This document shows positions 34,102 through 41,815 of a stretch of DNA of 64,000 nucleotides, piece by piece. A program made the position numbers and the translations under genes. The DNA lies in the NCBI GenBank assembly GCA_036563505.1, contig DATCMH010000016.1:1-64000 (forward strand), read 5' to 3'. Under the pieces are notes generated by a model. That model was not told the DNA's origin. It searched no databases and was given only the letters and a program-made list of their open reading frames with translations. Positions within the stretch are counted from its first letter, which is position 1; every line of letters starts with the position of its first letter. Origin of the DNA: DATCMH01 sp036563505 (GTDB taxonomy: Bacteria > Pseudomonadota > Alphaproteobacteria > Rhizobiales > Beijerinckiaceae).

Positions 34102-34943
34102 CGGTCATCGCCTTCTTGGGCAGCGTCTTCTCGCCCTGGTACGCCTGGGCGCGCCGGCGCGGGCCGACCGATCCGCTCCAGCACTGCGCCGTGAACGTCG
34201 TCCTCTACGGTGCCGGCGGCAAGCGCTGGGCGATGACCGAGCGCGGCCCGTCGCAGGTCGCGCGCACGGCGACGACGCTCCGGATCGGCCCGAGCGGCCT
34301 GAGTTTCGACGGGTCGGTTCTGACGATCGATATCGACGAGGTCACCGCGCCGTGGCCGTCCCGCATCAAGGGCCGAATCATGGTCACGCCGGAGGCGCTG
34401 ACCCAGCATCGGATCGCCCTCGACGAGGCCGGCCGTCACCGCTGGTGGCCGATTGCGCCCCGCGCCCGGATCGAGGCCCGGTTCGAGCGACCGGGCCGGT
34501 CCTGGTCCGGCTCAGGCTATTTCGACACCAACGACGGCGACGAGCCGCTGGAGCGCACCTTCACGCGCTGGCACTGGTGCCGCGGCGACGTTCGGGACGG
34601 GGCAGCGATCCTTTACGAGGCACAGGAGCGCTCGGGCGCGCGCCGCCTCGTCGCGATCCGGTGCGACCGGACCGGCGCGGTCGAAGAGATCCAGGCACCG
34701 CCACCGCGCACCCTGCCGCCGACCCGCTGGTGGCGTATGGAGCGCCCGACGCGCGGCGAGACCCAGCCGACCGTGCTCAGCACGATGGAGGACGCGCCCT
34801 TCTATTCGCGGTCGGTGATCGCCACGCAGATCGCGGGCGAGCCGGTGCGCGCCGTCCACGAGAGCCTGACCCTCGACCGGTTCCAGGCGCCCTGGGTTCA
34901 GGCCGTGCTGCCGTTCAAGGCGCCGAGAACCTGGAAATCGTGA
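34002..34943 (+). CDS. crtC: Carotenoid 1,2-hydratase
   Basis: Adds water across the C1-C2 double bond of neurosporene, lycopene or derivatives. I take the GTG at 34002 (313 aa), which gives VPHRGPCFDQPVAPDGYVWW, the usual CrtC N-terminus. Family segments: GLTVIAFLGSVFSPWYAWAR, FDGSVLTIDIDEVTAPWPS and YFDTNDGDEPLERTFTRWHW. The start lies 100 bp inside crtD in a different frame. No good Shine-Dalgarno is seen, so translation may depend on crtD ribosomes. Confidence 0.9.
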   Translation: MPHRGPCFDQPVAPDGYVWWYIDGVSDDGRHGLTVIAFLGSVFSPWYAWARRRGPTDPLQHCAVNVVLYGAGGKRWAMTERGPSQVARTATTLRIGPSGLSFDGSVLTIDIDEVTAPWPSRIKGRIMVTPEALTQHRIALDEAGRHRWWPIAPRARIEARFERPGRSWSGSGYFDTNDGDEPLERTFTRWHWCRGDVRDGAAILYEAQERSGARRLVAIRCDRTGAVEEIQAPPPRTLPPTRWWRMERPTRGETQPTVLSTMEDAPFYSRSVIATQIAGEPVRAVHESLTLDRFQAPWVQAVLPFKAPRTWKS

Positions 34944-34960
34944 GCCTGGAGATCGTGAGC

Positions 34961-35149
34961 CTACTCGGCCGGCGTCTGACGCGGAGGGACGCGCTCGTTG
35001 ATCGGCGTCTCGTCGCCCGAGAAGGCGTGGCTCGCGATAGCGCGATTGCGGCGCTTGCGGAGGAAGAAGGCAAAAGCTCCGACCGCGATCAACAAACCCG
35101 CGATCAACGTCATCAAGTTCAGTGACGGAAGCAGTTGTTCAACGTTCAT
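34961..35149 (-). CDS. Small single-helix membrane protein (62 aa)
   Basis: Unknown function. From the ATG at 35149 (MNVEQLLPSLNLMTLIAGLL) it has one helix (MTLIAGLLIAVGAFAFFLRK) and a short hydrophilic tail. GGAAGG lies 7 nt upstream; a GTG five codons earlier is less likely. It ends 17 bp from the crtC stop, convergent with it. It sits within the PGC but no partner can be inferred. Confidence 0.6.
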   Translation of the reverse strand: MNVEQLLPSLNLMTLIAGLLIAVGAFAFFLRKRRNRAIASHAFSGDETPINERVPPRQTPAE

Positions 35150-35264
35150 GACCGAACCTTCCACGAATAGAACTCTACGGAGCTAGGCTCCGGGATAGAG
35201 GTCAACGTGGACGCGGCAGACCTGATCCAGTCAAAGGCCGTCTGCGACAAAACGAAGCTTGGCT

Positions 35265-35408
35265 TTAGCTGACGTCAGCGCCGGGCGGAGGACGCTTCTC
35301 GTCCCGCCTCGTCGAGGGCCGGACCGACCACAGCTGATACCCTGCCCAGCCGAACACGGCCAGGACGATCAGCGAGACCTCGATCAGCGCGAGCCAGCCT
35401 TCCGTCAT
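35265..35408 (-). CDS. 47-aa single-helix membrane protein
   Basis: Too short for routine prediction. Reads MTEGWLALIEVSLIVLAVFG followed by WAGYQLWSVRPSTRRDEKRP and a short Pro-rich end, TAA stop at 35265. It has one strong membrane helix, a positively charged C-terminal side and G/C-rich third codon positions. GAGGA lies about 10 nt upstream. It overlaps the 3' part of the 163-aa frame of the next gene, whose sequence there looks like a frame shadow. It could be a real small PGC protein; not recognised. Confidence 0.6.
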   Translation of the reverse strand: MTEGWLALIEVSLIVLAVFGWAGYQLWSVRPSTRRDEKRPPPGADVS

Positions 35409-35766
35409 CGGCGTGAGATCCTCGGAGCGGGACGGCCTGTGTCTCCGGCAGCAGGCGGTGCTTCACGCGCAGCGAGAGCCAGAAACCGTAGCCGGCAAGC
35501 AAGGCCAGGAAGCCGGCAAGATCGAGGGGCGAGAGCACGCGGCCTCCGTCGAAGGCGGCGTAGATCAGCACCGCCTTCAGGCCGACATAGGCGAGCACGC
35601 CGAGGATCAGCGGCCGCGCGATCTGCCCGAACGCGGTCAGCGAACCCTCGGCGGCGCCCTCCGACGAGCGTCTAATCGCCACGAGCGCCCGCCGACGATG
35701 AAGCAGCCCCGCGGCGACGAAGCCTCCTGCAGCCGCGAGGCAGGCCAGTCCGATGAGGAAACGCAT
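35275..35766 (-). CDS. Membrane protein downstream of crtB (163-aa frame; real domain about 110 aa)
   Basis: Unknown function. It starts 13 bp after crtB. The first helix is signal-anchor-like (RFLIGLACLAAAGGFVAAGL), followed by two helices (PLILGVLAYVGLKAVLIYAA and LDLAGFLALLAGYGFWLSLR). After about residue 115 the sequence becomes Arg/Ala/Gly-rich and overlaps the 47-aa gene in another frame, so the C-terminal third is of doubtful meaning. A frameshift near 35,410-35,430 that displaced an original stop is possible. Likely co-transcribed with crtI-crtB. Confidence 0.6.
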   Translation of the reverse strand: MRFLIGLACLAAAGGFVAAGLLHRRRALVAIRRSSEGAAEGSLTAFGQIARPLILGVLAYVGLKAVLIYAAFDGGRVLSPLDLAGFLALLAGYGFWLSLRVKHRLLPETQAVPLRGSHADDGRLARADRGLADRPGRVRLGRVSAVVGPALDEAGREASSARR

Positions 35767-35779
35767 GCCGATCCTCCGC

Positions 35780-36829
35780 TCACGCCTCGGCGCGACGCCC
35801 GAGCCGGTCGAACAGTTCGAACACCCAGAGCGCCCGCGCGGAGAGGCCCGGGTCGCGGCGCGGCGGCACGGGCGCGGCGCTCAGGCCAGCCTCCACCAGG
35901 AACTGCGTCGCGGCAAGAGGCGGGCTGGAGGAGGGCCGCGCCAGCCAGGGAGCAATTCCGAAGGCTCGCGCCATCAGCTCGACCTTGCGCCGCGCGGGCA
36001 CGACGGCGCGGGTCGAAAGGCCGACCGCGCCGCCCCGTTCCACGGATCGTCCGATCTCGGCGTAGATGAGCCGGGCGGCCAGGATCGCCGGGCGGCATCC
36101 GGACGGAAGAAGCGCGATCCCACCTTCGGCTCGCGCGTAAAGCCCGTCGGCGACGGCGAGAAGGCGCGCCACCACCCCGAACAGGGCCGGCGAGGGCTGC
36201 GGGTCCGCGAGCCAAGCCTCGGCGTCGAGGCCGGCCTCCTCCAGCCAGGCGAGGGGTAAGTAGAGCCGCCCTTGGCGGGCGTCCTCGGCCACGTCGCGGG
36301 CGATGTTGGTCAACTGCATGGCGACGCCGAGATCGCAGGCGCGGGCGAGAGCCGCGGCGTCACGCACGCCCATGAGCAGCGTCATCATCGCCCCGACGGT
36401 GCCGGCCACCCGGGCGGCATAGTCCATGAGGTCGTCGAGCGTTCGGTAGCGGCGCCCCTCGGCGTCCCAGGCGAAACCCTCGAGAAGCGCCATCGGCAGG
36501 GTCTGCGGCACGCCGAAGGCGGCGACGACGTCCGCGAAGGCCCGGTCGGCCGCGCTGTCGGCGGGCCGGCGGGCGTAGATCTGGTCGAGGCGCGCGTGCA
36601 GACGATCGAGGACCTCCGGTCCGGCGCCGTGGCGGTCGACCGCATCGTCGGCGAGCCGGCAGAAACCATAGAGGCCGTGCGCCGCGTCCCGGACGCGGGA
36701 CGGCAGAAGGACGGAGGCGGCATGGAAGCTGCGCGATCCATCCCGGATGAGGCTGCGGCAAGCCGCGAGGTCGGCCGCGCTGGCGAGACCCGGCTCAGGC
36801 CAGAACGGCGGCATCGGCGTCTTCCGCAT
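35780..36829 (-). CDS. crtB: Phytoene synthase
   Basis: Head-to-head condensation of two geranylgeranyl diphosphates to phytoene. About 349 aa from the ATG at 36829; a second ATG at 36814 is equally possible (GGAAGA just upstream). Aspartate motifs: CRLADDAVDRHG (DXXXD) and AMQLTNIARDVAEDARQGRL. The N-terminal part overlaps the 3' end of crtI by 35 bp. Normal squalene/phytoene synthase length with a C-terminal tail ending in RALWVFELFDRLGRRAEA. Confidence 0.94.
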   Translation of the reverse strand: MRKTPMPPFWPEPGLASAADLAACRSLIRDGSRSFHAASVLLPSRVRDAAHGLYGFCRLADDAVDRHGAGPEVLDRLHARLDQIYARRPADSAADRAFADVVAAFGVPQTLPMALLEGFAWDAEGRRYRTLDDLMDYAARVAGTVGAMMTLLMGVRDAAALARACDLGVAMQLTNIARDVAEDARQGRLYLPLAWLEEAGLDAEAWLADPQPSPALFGVVARLLAVADGLYARAEGGIALLPSGCRPAILAARLIYAEIGRSVERGGAVGLSTRAVVPARRKVELMARAFGIAPWLARPSSSPPLAATQFLVEAGLSAAPVPPRRDPGLSARALWVFELFDRLGRRAEA

Positions 36830-38354
36830 GGGGCAGCATCTCCGGATCCGGCACCACCGCGTCGAGGACACGGGCCGAGGACAGGACGCCGGGCAGGCCG
36901 GCGCCGGGATGGGTTCCCGCGCCGACGAGGTAGAGGCGCTCCACCTCCTCGCTGCGGTTGTGCGGGCGAAACCAGGCGCTCTGCGTCAGGACCGGTTCGC
37001 TGGCGAAGCCCGCGCCGCGATAGGACGAGAGCTCGTCCTGGAAGTGCTGCGGCGTGAGCAGGCGCGACGTCACGATCTCGCCCTCGAGGCCGGGCAGGAG
37101 CGTGCGGCTCAGGTGATCGGCGATCCGGCGGCGATAGGGCTCGGCCTGCACCGCCCAATCGGTCCCGCTGCCCAGATGCGGCACGGGCGAGAGCACGTAG
37201 AACGCGTCGCAGCCGGTCGGGGCGAGGGACGGGTCGGTCGCGGTCGGCCGGTGCAGGTACAGGCTGAAATCCTCCGCCAGCACCTTGCGCCGGAAGATGT
37301 CGTCGAGGAGCCCACGGTAGCGGGGCCCGAGCAGGATGGTATGGTGCGGCACCTCCGGGTAGCGGCGCCGCGTGCCGAAATACCAGACGAAGAGGCTCAT
37401 CGACGAGCGGGTCCGCTCGACGCGCCGGTCCGTCCAGCGGCGCCGGTGGCGGGCCGGCAGCAGGTGCCGGTAGGTCCAAGCGGCGTCGGCATTGGAGACC
37501 ACGATATCCGCCCGCACCGTTTCCCCGGATTCGAGGCGCACGCCCGTCGCGGCGCCCTCCGCCACGGTGATCTCGGCGACGCGGGCGCGGCACCGCACCC
37601 TCCCGCCCTGACCCTCGATCAGGCGTACGAGGCCCTCGACGAGCCGGCCTGTGCCGCCCATAGCGAAATGGACGCCGAAGCGGCGCTCCAAGTGAGCGAT
37701 CAGGCAATAGACGGCGGTGGCCGAGAAAGGGTTGCCGCCGATCAAGAGCGGGTGGAAGCTCAAGACCGTGCGCAGGCGCTCGTCCCGGACGAAGCGCGAG
37801 ACGAGCCCGTAGACGCTGCGATGGCCCGACAGGCGCAGAAGGTCGCCCGCGATCCGGACCATGTCGCCGATCGAGTCGAAGGGCACGTGGCCGAGCTGCT
37901 CGAAGCCGATGCGATAGGTCTCGGCGCTGAGGCGCATGAAGCGCTCGTAGCCCGGCACGTCGGCCGGAGAGAAGCGCGCCACCTCGGCCCGCATCTTGGC
38001 CGGGTCGCCCGAGTAGGAGAAGACGGCGCCGTCGTCGAAGCGGATCTCGTAGAAGGGATCGACGGCCCGCAGCTCGACGTCGTCCGCGAGGCGACGGCCG
38101 CAAAGGGCCCAGAGCTCCTCGAAGAGGAACGGCGCGGTGACGATGGTCGGGCCCGCGTCGAAGACGAAGCCGTCCTGGCGGTAGACCCGCGCCCGACCGC
38201 CGGGTTGGTCGAGCTGCTCTAGCACGGTGACGCGGTAGCCGCGGGCGCCGAGGCGGATCGCGGCCGCCAAACCGCCGAAGCCGCTGCCGATCACCACGGC
38301 ATGCCGCCGCAGATCGGGTCGGGACGCTTCGCGCGGGAATGTCAACTCGTCCAT
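36795..38354 (-). CDS. crtI: Phytoene desaturase
   Basis: FAD-dependent multi-step desaturation of phytoene to neurosporene or lycopene. The 519 aa from ATG 38354 contain AVVIGSGFGGLAAAIRLGAR (about 19-38), QPGGRARVYRQDGFVFDAGP, NPFSATAVYCLIAHLERRFG and the C-terminal LVGAGTHPGAGLPGVLSSAR. The frame could begin at a GTG at 38384, but that would place the PpsR palindrome inside the gene; I prefer the ATG. No Shine-Dalgarno is evident. First gene of crtI-crtB and the small membrane-protein genes. Confidence 0.93.
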   Translation of the reverse strand: MDELTFPREASRPDLRRHAVVIGSGFGGLAAAIRLGARGYRVTVLEQLDQPGGRARVYRQDGFVFDAGPTIVTAPFLFEELWALCGRRLADDVELRAVDPFYEIRFDDGAVFSYSGDPAKMRAEVARFSPADVPGYERFMRLSAETYRIGFEQLGHVPFDSIGDMVRIAGDLLRLSGHRSVYGLVSRFVRDERLRTVLSFHPLLIGGNPFSATAVYCLIAHLERRFGVHFAMGGTGRLVEGLVRLIEGQGGRVRCRARVAEITVAEGAATGVRLESGETVRADIVVSNADAAWTYRHLLPARHRRRWTDRRVERTRSSMSLFVWYFGTRRRYPEVPHHTILLGPRYRGLLDDIFRRKVLAEDFSLYLHRPTATDPSLAPTGCDAFYVLSPVPHLGSGTDWAVQAEPYRRRIADHLSRTLLPGLEGEIVTSRLLTPQHFQDELSSYRGAGFASEPVLTQSAWFRPHNRSEEVERLYLVGAGTHPGAGLPGVLSSARVLDAVVPDPEMLPHAEDADAAVLA

Positions 38355-38365
38355 GCAGACGCGAG

Positions 38366-38383
38366 CGTAACAACAATCTGACA
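38366..38383. promoter_or_regulatory. PpsR/CrtJ-type operator in front of crtI
   Basis: CGTAACAACAATCTGACA (reverse strand TGTCAGATTGTTGTTACG) is TGT-N12-ACG. It is centred 20 bp before the crtI ATG. A degenerate second site (TGT-N12-GCA, 38340-38357) is centred 26 bp away, over the start codon. Confidence 0.6.
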
Positions 38384-38433
38384 CATCGGCCAGCAGAACT
38401 TACCTGCCGCGAGCGGGTCGTGCCCAAACCTCT

Positions 38434-39726
38434 TCAGGTCGGCGGTCGGATGGCGCGCCGGCGGAAACGGCGCAGCGCGAAGGCGGTTGCGAGCAGCACG
38501 ACGGGGATCATCGCCCCGACCACGGCGTCCGCGCTGAACGGAAGCCCGAAGGCGGAAGCGCCCTTCGCGAGATAAGCGATGAGGCCAACGATGTAGTAGG
38601 TGATCGCCGCCACCGAGAGCCCTTCGACCGTCTCCTGAAGGCGAAGCTGCAGCGCGACACGGCGGTTCATCGTCTCGAGCACGACCTGGTTCTGGCGCTC
38701 GCGGGCGATCGCGACGCGCGTCGAGAGCAGTTGCGTCGCCCGGGCGACGCGCTCGGACAGAGATTGCAGGCGCGAGGAGACCGATTCGCAGGTGGCCATG
38801 GCGGGGGCGAGCCGGCGCTCCATGAACTCCTCGAAGGTCTGCAGGCCGGGCAGGCGCTCCTCCCGAAGCTCCGCGATCCGACGCAGCACGAGGTCGTGGT
38901 AGGCGCGCGACGCGCTGAAGCGGTAATGGTGGTCCGCCTCACGGCTGTCGATCGCGGCCTCGAGCCGGGTGAGCCGGTCGAGGAGCGCAGGCTCGTCGAC
39001 GGGTTTGTCCTCGGCCGTCATCGCCGTGGTAATCGTCGCGAGTTCGCGCTCGAAGCCGGAGAGCACGGGGGCGAGCTCCCGCGCGATCGGCAGGGCGAGG
39101 AGCGCCAGCATGCGGTAGCTTTCGATCTCGAGCAGCCGCTGCACCATGCGGCCGGCCTGGCGCGGGCTCATGCCCCGATCGAAGAGGAGGAAGCGGGAGA
39201 AGCCGTCCGGGCCGATCCGAAAATCCGTGAGCGCGGTGCCGGCGCCCCCGGCGATCCCCGAGCCGATCAGGACGTTGCCGCCGAACAGGGTGCGGGAGAG
39301 GGCCTCGTGATCGACCGGGCCTTGGTCGTCGTGACGGAGAACGACGACATGAGCCGCGACCATGAGCTGGCCGGGCAGTCCCGCGATCCAGCCATCCGGC
39401 AGGAGTGCCGCGGCGGGCTCGGCGAAGGGCCGCGTGCCGTCGCCCGGGGCGATGATCGTGTAGCGGGTGAACTCCGTGTGACGCTCGGAGGCGAGGCGGA
39501 AACCGTCGAAATCCGCGCCGTAGTGGCTGCTGCCCTGGATCGGCAGCGGCCGTCCCTGCCAGCGCGCGATGGCAGCCAGGGCCTCCCACTGGCGCTGACG
39601 CTCGTCGGGACCCGCCGCCACGAGGGCGAGGTAGGACAGCCGCAGCGGAGGGACGAGGGCTTCCGGCGGGCGGGCGTGAACCTCGTCGTTGAGCTCCAGG
39701 CGCCGGGGGTGGTCGGGTGGAAGCAT
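38434..39726 (-). CDS. DUF3422 family membrane protein
   Basis: Uncharacterised family widespread in proteobacteria. The 430-aa protein starts MLPPDHPRRLELNDEVHARP, the typical DUF3422 N-terminus, has a long helical middle (about 215-370, coiled-coil-like around VSSRLQSLSERVARATQLLS) and ends with two hydrophobic helices (GLSVAAITYYIVGLIAYLAK and AVVGAMIPVVLLATAFALRR). It lies inside the PGC between crtI and the hydrolase-bchO-bchD-bchI genes. There is no known link to photosynthesis. The open frame upstream of 39726 is an antisense-type shadow of the hydrolase gene. Confidence 0.88.
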   Translation of the reverse strand: MLPPDHPRRLELNDEVHARPPEALVPPLRLSYLALVAAGPDERQRQWEALAAIARWQGRPLPIQGSSHYGADFDGFRLASERHTEFTRYTIIAPGDGTRPFAEPAAALLPDGWIAGLPGQLMVAAHVVVLRHDDQGPVDHEALSRTLFGGNVLIGSGIAGGAGTALTDFRIGPDGFSRFLLFDRGMSPRQAGRMVQRLLEIESYRMLALLALPIARELAPVLSGFERELATITTAMTAEDKPVDEPALLDRLTRLEAAIDSREADHHYRFSASRAYHDLVLRRIAELREERLPGLQTFEEFMERRLAPAMATCESVSSRLQSLSERVARATQLLSTRVAIARERQNQVVLETMNRRVALQLRLQETVEGLSVAAITYYIVGLIAYLAKGASAFGLPFSADAVVGAMIPVVLLATAFALRRFRRRAIRPPT

Positions 39727-39791
39727 GGGGCTTAGGCCCTCCGTCCCGCCCAAGGTAGCGGGTCGGCGGACCGCTGGCGACTGCCAAGCTG

Positions 39792-40820
39792 TCAGATAGC
39801 GCGACCGGCCGACCGGTGCGCCTCGGCCGCCGCCACGAGCGGTGTCGCGAGGAAGCGCTCGTAGGCGTCGAATAAGCGGTCTGGCTCCTCGAAATGCACC
39901 AGGGCGCCGGTGGGGAAGGGTTCGACCTGCCAGTTCGGGCGGTCGCGCAGCCAGCCGGCGTTCGAGAAATCCTGGAAGTCGCCGCGGGTCGCGTGGGGCA
40001 TCCAGACAGGGAGCGTGAGGCGCTCGTACACGGTGCGGATGTCCCGGCTGAACAGGCGTCCCGAGACGAAGGCGAAGGGCGCGTGGCGTGCCCCGGGCTG
40101 GTGCGTCGTGAGGTAGTCGTAGTCGAGGAGGTCCTCGTCGATTTGCTTCGAGCCGTAGGTTTTCTCCAGGAAGAAGCGGATGCTGCGGCGGCTCGCGAGT
40201 AGGTCGAACAAGGCTTGGCCGAGAACCGGCGTCTGCAGCGAGCGATAGAGGCCGCGAACCTCCAGGGTTGCGCCCTCCGGGCCGCGCAGGCGGTCCGACC
40301 CCTTCTGGAAGCCGGTCGGGGTCACGAGGGCGAGGCTGCGAAGGTCGCCGGGGCGCTCGGTCGCCGCTCGCGCCAGGAACTCGCCGGAGAGCGAGACGGC
40401 GAGCGCGTCGATGGGCGCTCCGCCGGCCTCCTCGGCGATCAAGTCGAGCATGTCGTGGATCGCGTCGACGTAGAGGCGCATCCGGTACTCGCGCGGCGAG
40501 CGGTCGGAGAAGCCGAAGCCGGGCAGGTCCACGGCGTAGACGCGCCGGCCGGCGACGGCCCGCTCGAAGATCGGCTTGACCTCGTAGGCCGATCCCGCGG
40601 CGTTGATGCTGTGAATCAGAAGGAGCGGCGCGCCTTCGCCGGCGACGTAGTAGGCGAGCCGTCCGGCGCGCCCTTCCGTCTCGCGAAGCTCGCCGTCGAG
40701 CGCCGGCGGCAGAGGTAGGTCGTGCGGCACCGCGAACCGGCTCCAGGCGATCCCGGCCGCCATGGCGCCGAGGCCGGCAACCCCCGCTGCCTTGGCGGTC
40801 TTGCGCCCTGTCCCGTCCAT
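39792..40820 (-). CDS. Alpha/beta hydrolase, membrane-anchored, with atypical nucleophile elbow
   Basis: Alpha/beta-hydrolase fold, 342 aa. It starts with a hydrophobic stretch (AAGVAGLGAMAAGIAW, about 10-25), then the oxyanion segment PLLLIHSINAAGSAYEVKPI and DLPGFGFSDRS. The nucleophile elbow reads LAVSLSGEFLARAA, so the second Gly of G-x-S-x-G is replaced by Ser. GAGGAGG precedes the ATG. It lies next to bchO, itself a hydrolase-fold protein, and may be a paralogue. Substrate unknown. Confidence 0.85.
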   Translation of the reverse strand: MDGTGRKTAKAAGVAGLGAMAAGIAWSRFAVPHDLPLPPALDGELRETEGRAGRLAYYVAGEGAPLLLIHSINAAGSAYEVKPIFERAVAGRRVYAVDLPGFGFSDRSPREYRMRLYVDAIHDMLDLIAEEAGGAPIDALAVSLSGEFLARAATERPGDLRSLALVTPTGFQKGSDRLRGPEGATLEVRGLYRSLQTPVLGQALFDLLASRRSIRFFLEKTYGSKQIDEDLLDYDYLTTHQPGARHAPFAFVSGRLFSRDIRTVYERLTLPVWMPHATRGDFQDFSNAGWLRDRPNWQVEPFPTGALVHFEEPDRLFDAYERFLATPLVAAAEAHRSAGRAI

Positions 40821-40891
40821 CCTCGCCTCCTCGTCTCGCGGCCGCCACGGGTTCAGAACGCGGGGACGTTGCTTCCGTTCGGGCTGCGCCT

Positions 40892-41815
40892 TCAGGCCAC
40901 GCCCTGCTCGGTCGCGAAGCCCACGATGCGCTCGGCGACCTCGGCCGGCTTTTCTTCGTGGGCCAAGTGGCCCAGACCGCGAAGGACGGTCACCCGGGCC
41001 GCCGGCATGATCGCGCGCAGGCGGTCGGCCTCGGACGGGGGGACCGCCCGGTCGCCGGACCCGACAACGAGGAGAAGGGGCGCGGCCAACCGGGGCAGGT
41101 CGCGCTGCAGCTCGTCCAGGTTCCAGTGCGCCATCATCCGCAGCGCCCCTTCGACGTGAGAGGGGTGACGCAGCAGGCGCCCGTAGAATTCGACCCCGCG
41201 CGGGTCGAGGGTCGAGCCCGTGTCGGACACGAGCCGCCCGACGGAGGCAGGCGAACCGGCGCCCCAAGCGAAGAGGCGAGGCACGAGGGGATTCCAGACC
41301 AGGAGCTTCGCGAGGGGCGAGAAGATCTGGCCGGCAACGCCGCGAAATGGCAGGAGGGCGCCGTTGAGCGCGACGATCCCGCGCGGCGCGACGAGCCCGT
41401 CGAGCGCCATGCGCAGGAGGATCGCCGCTCCCGCGGAATGGCCCACCGCAAGCGCCGGCGCGACGTCGAGCTTGGCGCACAAAGCCGCCACGGCCTGGGC
41501 GAGGCCCGGCAGCGTCGCGCGGCCGGGCGGCGCGGCGTCGGTGAACCCGTGCCCCGGCAAGTCCGGGGCGCAGACCGTGAAGCGCTCGGCGAGGATCGGC
41601 GCGAGGTCCCGCCAGGAATGGGTCGCGGCGCCGGTGCCGTGCAGCAGGAGCAGGGCCGGACCCTGGCCCATCACCTGGACGTGCCAGCGCAGGCCCCCGG
41701 CCGTGACGAAGCGGCTAGCCTCACGGTTCGGCCAGTCGCGGCCCTCCACCGACCAATCCAGGCCGTCGCCGGACGGGCGCGCTTCCCGCGAGTCTTGTTG
41801 GCGCGGCTCCGTCAC
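40892..41815 (-). CDS. bchO: Magnesium chelatase accessory protein BchO (alpha/beta hydrolase)
   Basis: BchO is always linked to bchD-bchI in purple bacteria; its reaction is unknown and it is assumed to assist Mg chelation. GTG at 41815 overlaps the bchD stop (GTGA), giving 307 aa. It has the Trp-rich N-terminal region DGLDWSVEGRDWPNREASRF, LLLLHGTGAATHSWRDLAP, and the nucleophile elbow AVGHSAGAAILLRMALDG; the His lies near GLGHLAHEEKP. Normal length. Confidence 0.93.
   Translation of the reverse strand: MTEPRQQDSREARPSGDGLDWSVEGRDWPNREASRFVTAGGLRWHVQVMGQGPALLLLHGTGAATHSWRDLAPILAERFTVCAPDLPGHGFTDAAPPGRATLPGLAQAVAALCAKLDVAPALAVGHSAGAAILLRMALDGLVAPRGIVALNGALLPFRGVAGQIFSPLAKLLVWNPLVPRLFAWGAGSPASVGRLVSDTGSTLDPRGVEFYGRLLRHPSHVEGALRMMAHWNLDELQRDLPRLAAPLLLVVGSGDRAVPPSEADRLRAIMPAARVTVLRGLGHLAHEEKPAEVAERIVGFATEQGVA

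Noticed and set aside
38355..38384. GTG start for crtI at 38384
   Set aside because: Would place the PpsR palindrome inside the gene and adds non-conserved residues before the FAD fold.
36385..38427. 680-aa open frame on the minus strand over crtI and crtB
   Set aside because: Different frame from CrtI and CrtB, whose motifs are complete; composition is that of a frame shadow.
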